Of a stretch of 64,000 bases of DNA, positions 49,864-59,689 are shown piece by piece. Origin of the DNA: CAZBDU01 sp964490725 (GTDB lineage: Bacteria > Spirochaetota > Spirochaetia > SZUA-6 > DRHE01). Within the stretch, counting starts at the first letter, position 1. Each line of letters begins with the position of its first letter. The DNA lies in contig CAZBDU010000004.1 in NCBI GenBank assembly GCA_964490725.1, forward strand, positions 1-64,000. Reading direction: 5' to 3'. The notes beneath the pieces are model-generated. The model was not told the origin of the DNA and did not search any database. It was given only the letters and a program-made list of their open reading frames with translations. The translations under genes were made by a program, and so were the position numbers.

Positions 49864-52200
49864 GTGTCACCCATTGACTTCTTGGAACACGCGGTGCGGG
49901 GCCTGTTTATTCTTCTGAGTGCGCTTACCCTCCTGGCCTATGTGCGCCGCGGTGGAAGACCTCGGTTGCTTCTGATGCTGATGTTTGGCAGCGTGGCGCT
50001 GGCCATCGTCATCCCGGCTGCTGCGGGGTGGTTTGGTGTGCCCGGACCTGTCCTGGGAACGGCTTCCGCAGTCCTCCTGCTTGCCCAACCGTATTTTCTC
50101 CTTCTGCTGGCAAGGCTCTTTCGATCGGTTCCGCGGGTCGCGTTGACTGCCGCGCTGGTCGCATATTCGGCGTCGGCACTTCTGCTTGTCCTTGTCCCGC
50201 GCCCCCTGCCTGTTCCGGTCGTTCTCCTGTTGAGCGTGTATTTCTGCGCCCTCGAGCTCACGGCCGGCGTTATTTTCCTGCAGGGGTCTCTCTCCTCGCG
50301 GGGTGTGACCAAATGGAGGCTGAGTTTCGCCTTCGCCGGTTCCGCGGCGCTGGGCATCGTTATCGCTCTTGCCGGCCTGCAGGTGGTCGTACCCACGCTG
50401 AAGGTTTTCCTGCAACCGGCCGTGTTTTCACTTTCGGCCTTGTCCGTCCTTTGCTACTACCTGGCATTCGCCACCCCTCTTTGGCTTCAGGCGACCTGGC
50501 AGGCCAAGGAGTTCCTTGCTTTTGTCAGTCGTCTCAGCCTCGTTCGTTCTGACCTGCAGGTCGAGAAGATCGTGGAGCCGTTTCTCAGATCCACCCTGCT
50601 GGTTGTCGGAAACAGCGTGGGTGCAGGCTTCACTGAGCTCCACCCCAACCGTCCTCTCAAACTCAGCATGATCACTCACTTCAAAGAGGAGTTGCGGAAC
50701 AGGGCCTTTAGCGTCCAACATAGCGATCCAGTCAAACCTGTGGGGTCTGAGGCAACACTCTCGGTCCTGGATCTCAGAAACCACAAGGGGTCACCGATCG
50801 GTGAGGTCGGGGCTGAGATCCAGGCGGAGACAGCATACCTGATTCCCCTGGCAAGAACCTCAGGGACGCGGGGATTGATCGTCGTTTTCCTACGAAATCC
50901 GTCGCTGTTTCAGCAGGCTGATTTGGACTTGCTTTCCTTGATGGCAAGGCACATGGCCCAGGTTTTGGATCTTACGGCGCTTCTGGAGAGGGAACGCAAC
51001 CTCACTCGGCAGCTCGAGCAGGCCAAGATCCAGGCCGAGTCCGCCAACCAGGCGAAATCCGATTTTCTAGCCAACATGAGCCACGAGTTGCGTACTCCGC
51101 TGAATTCGATCATCGGTTTTTCCGAGATTCTTGCCGGCCTCCCAGCAGGCGATATGAGCTCCAGGCAGAAGAGGTACGTCGAGAATATCCTGAACAGCGG
51201 GCGGCACCTGCTTCAGCTTATCAACGACATCCTGGATTTGTCGAAGATCGAGGCGGGAAGAATCACCGTCGAGTACAGCGACATAGACCTCCCCCAGACT
51301 TTCGAGGAAGTGTTGGACATTGTCAGACCGCTGGCATCGAAAAAAGACATCGCGATGTCCCTGGAAGTAGTGGATCGTCTCCCCAACCTCAGGGCGGACC
51401 GATCCAAGTTACGCCAGGTTCTCTACAACCTTCTGAGCAACGCGATCAAGTTCACTCCGCCGGAGGGGCAGGTTAGGGTCTGCTGCAGTATCCGCCGCGA
51501 ACCAGAGACCGGCCCAACCGCGGCGCCAAGACTGCTCGTCCAGGTGATCGACACGGGCATAGGCATCAAGGCGGGCGACATGGGCCGGCTGTTTGGCAAG
51601 TTCGAGCAGCTCGATTCCTCCTACGGTCGAAAGCAGCAGGGAACCGGTCTGGGCCTCGCACTGTCCAAGCGGTTGGTGGAAATGCAGGGGGGAAAGATCT
51701 GGGCCGACAGCGGCGGCGAGGGCAAGGGCAGCACCTTCAGCGTGCTGCTTCCCTTGGGCCCCGAGCCGGCCGCGGCTCTGGAGGCTTTCCCGGCCACCGG
51801 GCAAGAAGAGGCGGACGGCAGGCAAGTCGTGCTGGTAATCGAGGATGATCCGCGTGCCCGGGAGCTTCTGGTTTACCACCTGAAACAGGCCGGGTTTGCC
51901 GTTATTTGCACCGCGGACGGGGACGAAGGAGTCGAGATGGCCGGGGGCACGAACCCCGCGGCGATCACGCTGGACGTCCTCCTGCCCAAGACGGAGGGTT
52001 GGGAAGTGCTAAAACGGCTCAAGGCCGGGCAGGGCACACGGAACATCCCGGTCTTCGTCATTTCCATTACTGAGGATAGAGAGCTCGGCCTTTCTTTGGG
52101 GGCACGCGAGTTTTTCACGAAGCCCGTCGACGCTGCGAGGTTGATCGAAGCGCTCAGGGCGGGAATCGGAGAAGGTCAGGCAGTAAGGAGATCATCGTGA
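49864..52200 (+). CDS. Hybrid sensor histidine kinase with membrane and receiver domains
   Basis: A 778-residue sensor. Residues 1-215 hold about seven membrane helices. A GAF-like region with VGAGFTELHPNRPL and LIPLARTSGTRGLIVVFLR leads to a coiled coil and HisKA (SHELRTPLNSIIGFSEIL, His407). HATPase motifs are LLSNAIKFT, DTGIGIKAGD and GTGLGLALSKRL. A C-terminal receiver has ITLDVLLPK and FFTKPVD. Starts with GTG behind TAAGGTAAC. Its stop overlaps the next gene, so the three signalling genes are one operon. The signal is unknown; the membrane part could sense a hydrophobic ligand. Confidence 0.92.
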   Translation: MSPIDFLEHAVRGLFILLSALTLLAYVRRGGRPRLLLMLMFGSVALAIVIPAAAGWFGVPGPVLGTASAVLLLAQPYFLLLLARLFRSVPRVALTAALVAYSASALLLVLVPRPLPVPVVLLLSVYFCALELTAGVIFLQGSLSSRGVTKWRLSFAFAGSAALGIVIALAGLQVVVPTLKVFLQPAVFSLSALSVLCYYLAFATPLWLQATWQAKEFLAFVSRLSLVRSDLQVEKIVEPFLRSTLLVVGNSVGAGFTELHPNRPLKLSMITHFKEELRNRAFSVQHSDPVKPVGSEATLSVLDLRNHKGSPIGEVGAEIQAETAYLIPLARTSGTRGLIVVFLRNPSLFQQADLDLLSLMARHMAQVLDLTALLERERNLTRQLEQAKIQAESANQAKSDFLANMSHELRTPLNSIIGFSEILAGLPAGDMSSRQKRYVENILNSGRHLLQLINDILDLSKIEAGRITVEYSDIDLPQTFEEVLDIVRPLASKKDIAMSLEVVDRLPNLRADRSKLRQVLYNLLSNAIKFTPPEGQVRVCCSIRREPETGPTAAPRLLVQVIDTGIGIKAGDMGRLFGKFEQLDSSYGRKQQGTGLGLALSKRLVEMQGGKIWADSGGEGKGSTFSVLLPLGPEPAAALEAFPATGQEEADGRQVVLVIEDDPRARELLVYHLKQAGFAVICTADGDEGVEMAGGTNPAAITLDVLLPKTEGWEVLKRLKAGQGTRNIPVFVISITEDRELGLSLGAREFFTKPVDAARLIEALRAGIGEGQAVRRSS

Positions 52201-52601
52201 AATGCAGGATACTGATTATAGAGGACAATCCCATCAATCTTGAGCTGGCCAGAGAGCTGCTTGAGCTCTCTGGCTACGAGGTGATCGAAGCGGATACCGC
52301 CCGGGAAGGCATCCGCCTGGCACGAGAAACGCGGCCAGACCTGATCCTCATGGATGTGGGTCTGCCGGATATGGACGGACTGGCGGCAACCCGTAGGATC
52401 AAAGCGGACCCCGCTCTGACGGAAATTCCCATTGTGGCGCTCAGCGCACATGCGATGGCCAGAGATCGTGAGTTGGCAATGGAGGCCGGATGCGACGGCT
52501 ATGTTGTCAAGCCCATAGATACGCGCAAGTTTGTCGAGGACGTTGCGGCGCTCTGCTCCAACGCAGGGGCGCTCTCGGGCGATCGGACTCACATTCACTG
52601 A
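52197..52601 (+). CDS. Single-domain response regulator (CheY/DivK-like)
   Basis: A 134-residue stand-alone receiver: ILIIEDNPINLELARELLEL, the phosphoacceptor in DLILMDVGLPDMDG, the conserved Ser/Ala in IPIVALSAHAM and the lysine in YVVKPIDTRKF. No output domain. It starts with GTG overlapping the kinase stop by four bases. It probably shuttles phosphate between the two hybrid kinases or to a later target. Confidence 0.92.
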   Translation: MKCRILIIEDNPINLELARELLELSGYEVIEADTAREGIRLARETRPDLILMDVGLPDMDGLAATRRIKADPALTEIPIVALSAHAMARDRELAMEAGCDGYVVKPIDTRKFVEDVAALCSNAGALSGDRTHIH

Positions 52602-52802
52602 AGCCTGACCTCGGCCGGAGACTGCAGCATTATCGGTAGCTTGCCCCGGCGGTTGTGGTTCGCGCTCCAGGTGACCGGCGGTCCTAAGGATACCTAGGGC
52701 ACAAAGGCAGCGGACTCATCCTGTCAGTCAGGCAATGAGACTGATTACACGGCGCCCGGCATGGAGAACATTGCGCAAGCGCATGTCAAAAGGGGAGAGA
52801 AC

Positions 52803-55652
52803 GTGAGCAGAAAGACCATCAGCCCGGCGGAACCGAGAGTGCAAGGTGAGGAGCGAGTACGAAACGCCCTGCTTGCGGCGCCCTTCCCGGTGATCCTTCA
52901 CGCCGAAGACGGGCAGATCGTGCTCGTGAGCGAAGTTTGGACAGAGCTCACCGGATACTCGCGGGAGGAGATTCCGACCATCGAAGCCTGGCTTGAGAAG
53001 GCCTACCCGGAGCGCCAGCGGCCTGAAGTGAGGCGGGCGATTGCCCGATTATACGGGATCGAGAACAGAGTGAAAGAAGGAGAGTTCACGATAACCACGA
53101 AGAACGGCTTGAAGAGGATCTGGGATTTCAATTCCGCCGCCCTGGGAGCGCTGCCTGACGGAAGAAGGCTAGTCGTGACGATGGCGAACGACGTCACCGA
53201 CCGAAGGCAGGTCGAAGAGGCCTTGCGGGCCAGCGAACAGCGCTTCCGTGCCTTGGTCAAGAACATACCGGGTGTCGTCTTCCGCTGTCGGCTGGACGAA
53301 CACCGAACCATGGAATACGTCAGCGCTTTCGCAAAGGAGCTTTGTGGGTATCCGGCTTCGGATTTCGTAGGAAACAAGGTCCGGGACTTCGCGAGCATCA
53401 TCCACCCGGAGGATTGGCATACCGTGAGGCGGACCGTGCGGGAGGGGATAGAGAAGACAGGATCTTACGACGTGGAGTACCGGCTCCTCAATGCCGCCGG
53501 CCATACCCGTTGGGTGTTTGAGCGTGGCCAGAAGGCTGGTGTGACTGGCGGCCAGGCTCAACTCCTGGACGGGGTCATCCTGGACGTAACCGAAGCAAAG
53601 CGTAACCAACAAGCCGTCGCCCGCAGAGGTGGTTGGGCCGAAGACCTGCAAAGGGCCGGACAGACACTGAGCGCCTGCCACACCGTGGAGGCGGTGATGG
53701 AGGCGGCGGCGAAAGCGCCTGTGGAGCATCTGGGATTGCGGATTGCCTGGATAACGACCTTCGACGGAGAAGGCCGGCCCCAGCTGGCTGCGGTTAGCAG
53801 CGAAGCGGGAGCCGCGTGTGTGGAGAATACGGATTGTGCCGTGTTTGTGCGTCGAACCGGAAAGAAAGCGGTGGTTGCCGACGTCCGGGAAAGATCTTCA
53901 TCCGCCTGCTGCACCGAGAGGTCCTCGGTGGAGGACTTTGGAAGCTGCGCCACTTTCCCTGTTCTTGTAGACGGGAAATGCGCCGCCACACTCAGCGTGG
54001 TGGGAACGGACAGCGGGCCGGAAGCCACCGTTGTCAATGCCGCATCTCTGCTGGAAGTATTCTGCTCCCAGGTGGGTGCGGTGTGGAGTCGGTGCGTCGC
54101 GGAGAGGAGCATCGAAGCAGCCCGGGCGGCGGCGGTTTTGGCGAACCAGGCAAAGAGCGAATTCCTGGCCAACATGAGCCACGAGCTCCGCACGCCTCTC
54201 AACTCGATCATCGGTTTCTCGGAAATACTGGGTGAGCGGGCCTTCGGTGAGCTCAACCAAAAGCAGAAGAAACACGTGGACAACATTCTCTCCAGCGGCC
54301 GTCATCTCCTGGCGCTGATCAATGACATCCTGGACCTGTCGAAAGTGGAGGCCGGGAGAATGGAGCTGAGCCCGGAGCCGCTCAAGCTGCGCAGCGCCTT
54401 GGAGACAGGCTTGACCATGATTCGGGAGAGGGCCCTTCATCACAGACTGAGCCTCACCCTTGAAGTTGCCCCCGAGCTGTCAGATCTGGTGGTGTGGGCA
54501 GACGAACGCAAGCTGAAGCAGATCCTGTTCAACCTCCTGTCAAATGCCGCAAAGTTCACGCCGGATGGGGGCGCGATCGGTGTGAAGGCGGTGCGCGAAA
54601 GCTCAATGGCTGTCGTGGCAGTGCGGGATACCGGCATAGGCATCCGCCCTGAGGATCAGGCGCGCATCTTCAGAGAGTTCGAGCAGATCGACTCCTCTTA
54701 CGCCAAGCAGCAGCAGGGCACGGGGCTGGGTTTGGCCCTCACAAGGAGGTTGGTCGAGCTGCATGGCGGATCGATCTGGGTGGAGAGTGAAGGAGAGGGG
54801 AGGGGAAGCACTTTCTCTTTTCGACTCCCCCTGAACCCAGAGTCTGGAGCTTCGGAAAGACACCTCGGCCCGGCCAAAGGAGGCCGCGGCGGCGAGACCG
54901 TGTTGGTCATCGCGGACAATCGCAGGTCGCAAGAGGAGCTGAAGCGATATCTGGATTCGCAGGGCTATTCAGTGGTGCGGGCCTTTGATGGCGTTGACGG
55001 TATTGGGATGGCACGACGCCTGCAGCCTTTTGCCATCGTACTGGATCTCCACCTGAGCGGCACGGATGGGCTTGAAGTGCTCAGTCGCCTGAAAGCCTTG
55101 CCGGGCACGGCCGACATTCCCGTAATCGTAGTCTCGGTTGCCGACGACGGCGAAATCGCCTTCGGTCTCGGGGCGCTGGAGTTCCTTGTCGAGCCCGTAG
55201 ACGAAGTGGCGCTCAGAGCAGCCCTTCAACGCGCCCGCAGGTTGGTCAGAAAGGCGGCCGCCCGCGCGCTGGTCGTGGATGACGACCCTGCGACAGTGGA
55301 GCTGGTGGTCGAGATCCTTCAGACCATGGGGTATACGGCGCTGAAGGCCTACAAAGGCCAGCACGCGCTGGACCTCGCCCTACGGGAGCCTCCGGATCTG
55401 GCAATTCTTGACTTGTTCATGCCGGAAGTGTCCGGTTTCGAAGTCTTGAGGGAGTTGCGCGCACATCCTGTCACTCGTGACATTCCAGTGATTGTCTATA
55501 CTGCTCACGATCCACAGGGCAAGGACCGCCGGTGGCTGCAAGAGAATGCTGCGAAAATCGTGATCAAGTCAGGCAAGGAGGCTCTGGTGGAAGAGCTCAA
55601 GAAGCTTGAAGCGCTGAAGGCGGCAGTGGGGAAGGCCTCGCCAGGATCTTGA
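52803..55652 (+). CDS. Hybrid histidine kinase with two PAS domains, GAF and two receivers
   Basis: About 949 residues from GTG 52803, which has a GGGGAGAG ribosome site; an ATG at 52761 lacks one. Order: PAS (PFPVILHAEDGQIVLVSEVW), PAS/PAC (RFRALVKNIPGVVFRCRLDE, SYDVEYRLLNAAGHTRWVFE), GAF, HisKA (SHELRTPLNSIIGFSEIL, about His460), HATPase (DTGIGIRPEDQARIF, GTGLGLALTRRL), REC1 and REC2. REC1 has lost a usual acidic residue (VIADN) and the lysine (FLVEPVD), so it may be a pseudo-receiver. REC2 keeps VVDDDP and AILDLFMPE. No membrane helix, so it senses a cytoplasmic signal. Confidence 0.9.
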   Translation: MSRKTISPAEPRVQGEERVRNALLAAPFPVILHAEDGQIVLVSEVWTELTGYSREEIPTIEAWLEKAYPERQRPEVRRAIARLYGIENRVKEGEFTITTKNGLKRIWDFNSAALGALPDGRRLVVTMANDVTDRRQVEEALRASEQRFRALVKNIPGVVFRCRLDEHRTMEYVSAFAKELCGYPASDFVGNKVRDFASIIHPEDWHTVRRTVREGIEKTGSYDVEYRLLNAAGHTRWVFERGQKAGVTGGQAQLLDGVILDVTEAKRNQQAVARRGGWAEDLQRAGQTLSACHTVEAVMEAAAKAPVEHLGLRIAWITTFDGEGRPQLAAVSSEAGAACVENTDCAVFVRRTGKKAVVADVRERSSSACCTERSSVEDFGSCATFPVLVDGKCAATLSVVGTDSGPEATVVNAASLLEVFCSQVGAVWSRCVAERSIEAARAAAVLANQAKSEFLANMSHELRTPLNSIIGFSEILGERAFGELNQKQKKHVDNILSSGRHLLALINDILDLSKVEAGRMELSPEPLKLRSALETGLTMIRERALHHRLSLTLEVAPELSDLVVWADERKLKQILFNLLSNAAKFTPDGGAIGVKAVRESSMAVVAVRDTGIGIRPEDQARIFREFEQIDSSYAKQQQGTGLGLALTRRLVELHGGSIWVESEGEGRGSTFSFRLPLNPESGASERHLGPAKGGRGGETVLVIADNRRSQEELKRYLDSQGYSVVRAFDGVDGIGMARRLQPFAIVLDLHLSGTDGLEVLSRLKALPGTADIPVIVVSVADDGEIAFGLGALEFLVEPVDEVALRAALQRARRLVRKAAARALVVDDDPATVELVVEILQTMGYTALKAYKGQHALDLALREPPDLAILDLFMPEVSGFEVLRELRAHPVTRDIPVIVYTAHDPQGKDRRWLQENAAKIVIKSGKEALVEELKKLEALKAAVGKASPGS

Positions 55653-55807
55653 AGGATGAAAGGGCCCGGGCACACTCGGGGGCGCAACTTGCCATGCGAT
55701 CAACGGTGGAGAGGAGAGAACCTGATGGCCGCAACGGCTACTTACCAAGGCGGTGGGTTTCCTCGCGACGTTGGAGAGCTCTCGCAGTTTCTCCAGGAGG
55801 ATGCCTC

Positions 55808-56929
55808 ATGAACGAATCGAAACGAATTCTCATTGTGGACGATGAAGAGCAGAACCGTGAGTTGCTGGAGGCTATCATGGGCGCCCTGGGCCATGACACG
55901 GAGACGGCACGGGACGGTCCCGAGGCTCTGGCCAAGTTGAAGCTGGACGTGGACCTGGTCCTGCTGGACATCATGATGCCAGGCATGGATGGATTCGAGG
56001 TGGTTCAACGTATCCGCGAGAACCCGGAGTTGGGTTCCGTACCCGTCATTATGGTCACATCTCTCTCCAGCAAGGAGGACCGTTTGAGGGCGGTGGAGGC
56101 GGGGGCGAACGACTTCATCGCCAAACCCATCGATCAGGTGGAACTCCGCGTGCGCGCGGCCTCTATGCTCAGGATGAAAGAAGCCCAGGACACGATCAGA
56201 AATCACAAGGCGCAATTAGAGAGGACAGTGGAGAGGCGTACGACTGAGCTCCGCAAAGCGTTGGAAGACATGGCGGAAGCTCAGAGGAAAACTCTGCGGG
56301 CCCATCTGGACACTATTCGCCGGCTCTCGGTTGCTGCCGAGTACAAGGACGAGGATACGGCGACGCACATCCAACGTGTAAGCGAATACACGGCCCTCTT
56401 GGGAGCAGGCCTGGGACTCCCGCCGGGCGAGGTGGAGACGCTGCGTCACGCCAGCCCCATGCATGACGTTGGCAAGATTGGCATACCGGACAGCATTCTT
56501 CTCAAGCCCGGCAAGTTATCGGCGGCCGAGTGGGAAACGATGAAGCAGCACACGCTCATCGGAGGACGTATCCTCGACCGCTCCACTTCGGAAGTAGTGG
56601 AAGCTGGCAGGATCATTGCCCTGTGCCATCACGAGAAGTGGGATGGCACAGGATACCCCACCGGCCTGCGGGGAGAGGAGATACCACTGTGGGGTCGAAT
56701 CTGCGCCGTGGCCGACGTCTTCGATGCGCTCACCAGCCGCCGCCCATACAAGAATGCCCTCCCCAGCGAGCAAGCCCTGGCGATAATGAAGCAGGGCCGG
56801 GACATCCACTTCGATCCGCAGATTCTGGACTGTTTTCTCGCCAGCAGAAAGGAAGTCGAGGCCATTCAGGCCGGACGTTGGGGCACGTCCGGGGTGGCTG
56901 AAGCGCTGGCCAACCGCAAAACGCCTTGA
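55808..56929 (+). CDS. Response regulator with HD-GYP phosphodiesterase domain
   Basis: A 373-residue protein. The receiver (ILIVDDEEQNRELLEAIMGA, LVLLDIMMPGMDG, FIAKPID) is followed by a coiled coil (KAQLERTVERRTTELRKALE) and an HD-GYP domain with MHDVGKIGIPDSILLKPGKL, HTLIGGRIL and CHHEKWDGTGYPTGLRGEEI. The GYP motif is complete (DGTGYP), so it is probably active against cyclic di-GMP. Start at 55808 behind CAGGAGGATG. It is the output of the operon: the three kinase/receiver genes upstream would set cyclic-di-GMP levels and hence motility or attachment. Confidence 0.93.
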   Translation: MNESKRILIVDDEEQNRELLEAIMGALGHDTETARDGPEALAKLKLDVDLVLLDIMMPGMDGFEVVQRIRENPELGSVPVIMVTSLSSKEDRLRAVEAGANDFIAKPIDQVELRVRAASMLRMKEAQDTIRNHKAQLERTVERRTTELRKALEDMAEAQRKTLRAHLDTIRRLSVAAEYKDEDTATHIQRVSEYTALLGAGLGLPPGEVETLRHASPMHDVGKIGIPDSILLKPGKLSAAEWETMKQHTLIGGRILDRSTSEVVEAGRIIALCHHEKWDGTGYPTGLRGEEIPLWGRICAVADVFDALTSRRPYKNALPSEQALAIMKQGRDIHFDPQILDCFLASRKEVEAIQAGRWGTSGVAEALANRKTP

Positions 56930-56949
56930 GAGGATGGGCACACCCAGCA

Positions 56950-57084
56950 TGAAGGTGACCAACGGTAAGATTCTGGTTGCAGACGACGAGGCCAGTCGTG
57001 GAAGCCCACGGGGGAACCATCTGCGTACAAAGTGAGGAAGGAACGGGAAGCACCTTCTGGTTCCTCCTGCCACGCGCCAGGTGA
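56950..57084 (+). pseudogene. Fused remnant of a receiver start and a kinase end
   Basis: MKVTNGKILVADDEASRG (start of a receiver) is followed, after a frame change, by VEAHGGTICVQSEEGTGSTF and WFLLPRAR (end of a HATPase domain). The gene between them was lost. Confidence 0.6.
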
Positions 57085-57109
57085 ACGCGAGGGACCCCTC
57101 GCCTCTGAG

Positions 57110-57262
57110 CTGAACAAACGTCCAGGCATCGGGATCGCCTCCAACCGGCGCGCATCGCGTATGTGCGTTGAGAGAACCATCAAACCGTCTGATTCGAGGA
57201 TGTCTTTGATTGCCTGCTGGCAGGGGTCGCTCGTCGTGCACCACAACAATCAAATACCCGGG
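57110..57262 (-). pseudogene. Response-regulator receiver remnant
   Basis: Minus strand: YLIVVVHDE in one frame, then PCQQAIKDILESDGLMVLST and HIRDARRLEA in another. It looks like the first third of a receiver domain, with a frameshift. Confidence 0.4.
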
Positions 57263-57375
57263 ACTGCCGAATCTCATCTTCACCCCCCAAGCAAGTCCGG
57301 ACGCAAGAAGGGAGAGCCTCTCCAAACGGAATCGCCGCGGCTTGACCCGCCGCGGCTACGGCCGGCGGTAACGCC

Positions 57376-57505
57376 GGTACGCCGCCGCTTACTTGAAGCG
57401 TCATCCGTTCTGCGCCTGCGGTTGCAGCCATTGCCCTGAGGTCGTCGACCATATCTTACCGGTCTCGCGCGGTGGGAGCTTTTGGCACCCCGCAAACCAC
57501 GAATT
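57376..57505 (+). pseudogene. HNH endonuclease remnant
   Basis: AAAYLKRHPFCACGCSHCPE, then VVDHILPVSRGGSFWHPANH. The fragment carries the cysteines and the central DHI of the HNH fold of phage-packaging type nucleases. No start codon; a stop precedes it. It is a degraded mobile or phage gene. Confidence 0.55.
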
Positions 57506-57522
57506 CGGGAATCGCGCAACGC

Positions 57523-59505
57523 CTAGCGATCCAGTACCTCCATGGCGCCGCAGTCATTGACACAGGCCAGGATCGGCTTACCGTCCAGCCTGACGGCGCC
57601 ACGTAGGATGTCAATGCGTTGTCCCTTCGCGGGACGCGGGTCTTCTCCGTGGTGCTGCACGCGTGTTCCGTAGCCGCACCTGGGGCACCGCGCGAAGACC
57701 AATCCATAGGTCTCGTCAAGATAGCGACCCAGTGATTCCTCATTCACGTAGCCCAGCTCCACCGCGATCATCCCGAACAGACGGCTGTCTCCTCTCTGCT
57801 GACGGCTCAAGACTTCAGAGACCCGATCGTCGGTCATCACGCCAAGCCGTACGAGTGCTTGGCCGATACGCTCCGCATTTGTCGACTCCGACGTTGTGAC
57901 CAGGCACTTCCTGAGCTGCGCGTCCGTAACGTAACCCAGCTTGACCGCGATCTCGCCGAACCGCCGCGGATCACCGTCTTGCTGTCTGAGAAGCACGTCC
58001 TCCAACTGGCCGGGTGCGAGGAATCCGCGCCGCACCAAGCAGGTCCCGACGCGGTGGGGCCCAAACGAAACGGGCGCCGTTGCCTCAGCAACTGGTTTCT
58101 GGTGTGGATGCTCATCAAGCACCGCCCTCAGCTTGCGAGCGAGCACAGCTGGGCTGAACGGTTTCTGAAGGAACGGAGTTCCCGGCTCGAGCATACCGTG
58201 GTGAACCACCGCCTCGTCGGTGTAGCCCGACATGAACACGACCTTCGTCCCCGGCCGAATCGCCCTGAGAAAAGCAGCTAGCTCGCGGCCGCCCATGTCG
58301 GGCATGATCAGGTCGGTCAGTATCAGGTGGATGGCTTGTTCTCGCTCGCGGCAGATGCGAAGCGCGTGTTCCGTGGTGAGGGCCTCCAACACCGTGTAGC
58401 CGTAGGAGGCCAGGCTGTGCCGCACCAGCTCGAGAACAGTGGCATCATCTTCAACTACGAGTACCGTCTCCGACCCGCGCATTTCCGGCTCGGCCCCCTC
58501 CGAGGTGCCGGCGGTGATATGTTCGCCGGCGCGAGGGAGATACACCTTGAAGGTGCTGCCAGTTTCTGGTTCGCTGTACGCTGTGACGTGGCCTCCGCTC
58601 TGAGTGACAATGCCGTGGACGGAGGACAGACCCAGCCCGGTGCCGCGCCCCGGGGCCTTGGTTGTGAAGAAGGGCTCGAAACACCGCGCCAAAGCCTCGG
58701 CGTCCATGCCATGACCGGTGTCGCTGACCGAAATGCATACGTAGTGCCCGGGTTGGACGGCTGGATACTCGCTGGTGTAGCTTTGGTCCAACTCCGCGTT
58801 GCTGGTCTCTATCGTGAGGGTGCCCCCTCCTGCCATGGCGTCGCGGGCGTTGAGGGCCAGGTTCATGATCACCTGGTCGATCTGGCAAGGGTCGGCTTGC
58901 ACCGAGCTCACGGTGGGGTCCAGGCGGGTCACCAGCTCTACGTGCTCGCCGAGCAGCCGGCCGAGCATTTTCTCAAGCTCTCGAACAAGCTCGTTCAGAT
59001 TGATCACCTGCGGCTGCATGAGCTGCCTGCGGCTGAAAGCGAGGAGTTGTTCGATAAGGCCTGCTGACCGTTTCCCCGTGGCCCTTATCTGTTCCAGGTA
59101 TCCACGTACCTGGTCTTCGGCCGGCAGATTCGCCAGCGCCAAGTCGCAGTAGCCAAAGATCACCATCAGGAAATTGTTGAAATCGTGGGCCACTCCTCCT
59201 GCCAGGATCGCCACCGCCTCTATCTTCTGGGCCTGCCAAAGTTCCTGCTGAAGCCTATCGTGTTGCTGCTCGGCCTTGGCCTGGACGCGGAAGCGAGCCA
59301 GCAAGACAAGGTACAGCACTACACCGGTGACCGCCACGAAGAACCAACCCTTGTATGTCTGCAAGCCGACGAACCCGCCGTAATCTCGTGCGAGGTGTTG
59401 CAGAACCTGATCGGATGCTACAATCCAAATGGCAGCGAGCCCGACATACAGGGCAGCCGCCCGCAATGCAGACGTGTGCGGTCGGGTCTGGGATCGGTTC
59501 GTCAC
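57523..59505 (-). CDS. Membrane hybrid histidine kinase with receiver and duplicated C-terminal modules
   Basis: A 660-residue protein. Two membrane helices (residues 14-32 and 53-72) precede a HisKA domain with GGVAHDFNNFLMVIFGYC (His107), HATPase (VSDTGHGMDAEAL, GRGTGLGLSSVHG) and a receiver (VLVVEDDATVLELV, LILTDLIMPDMGG). The last 170 residues have two similar modules: LVRRGFLAPGQLEDVLLRQQ-GEIAVKLGYVTDAQL and LVRLGVMTDDRVSEVLSRQQ-GMIAVELGYVNEESL, as found in GspE/PilB-like N-domains that bind cyclic di-GMP. A Cys-x2-Cys and Cys-x3-Cys tail follows. It is convergent with the HD-GYP operon and may respond to its product (inference). Confidence 0.9.
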   Translation of the reverse strand: MTNRSQTRPHTSALRAAALYVGLAAIWIVASDQVLQHLARDYGGFVGLQTYKGWFFVAVTGVVLYLVLLARFRVQAKAEQQHDRLQQELWQAQKIEAVAILAGGVAHDFNNFLMVIFGYCDLALANLPAEDQVRGYLEQIRATGKRSAGLIEQLLAFSRRQLMQPQVINLNELVRELEKMLGRLLGEHVELVTRLDPTVSSVQADPCQIDQVIMNLALNARDAMAGGGTLTIETSNAELDQSYTSEYPAVQPGHYVCISVSDTGHGMDAEALARCFEPFFTTKAPGRGTGLGLSSVHGIVTQSGGHVTAYSEPETGSTFKVYLPRAGEHITAGTSEGAEPEMRGSETVLVVEDDATVLELVRHSLASYGYTVLEALTTEHALRICREREQAIHLILTDLIMPDMGGRELAAFLRAIRPGTKVVFMSGYTDEAVVHHGMLEPGTPFLQKPFSPAVLARKLRAVLDEHPHQKPVAEATAPVSFGPHRVGTCLVRRGFLAPGQLEDVLLRQQDGDPRRFGEIAVKLGYVTDAQLRKCLVTTSESTNAERIGQALVRLGVMTDDRVSEVLSRQQRGDSRLFGMIAVELGYVNEESLGRYLDETYGLVFARCPRCGYGTRVQHHGEDPRPAKGQRIDILRGAVRLDGKPILACVNDCGAMEVLDR

Positions 59506-59689
59506 TGCGGGCCTCCTTTATCGGTCCAAATGCCTCCTCTATTCTTGTTCGGCAGGGGAAGCCGTCCCAGTAAACGCTATCAGGAATCGGTCTTCGGGTT
59601 GAAGTCGCTGGATTCGCCTCCTCTGCTCCACGGGTTGATGATTCTCAGCGAACGGGCGGCGAGTCGACGCCAGAACGATCGAGGAGGGA

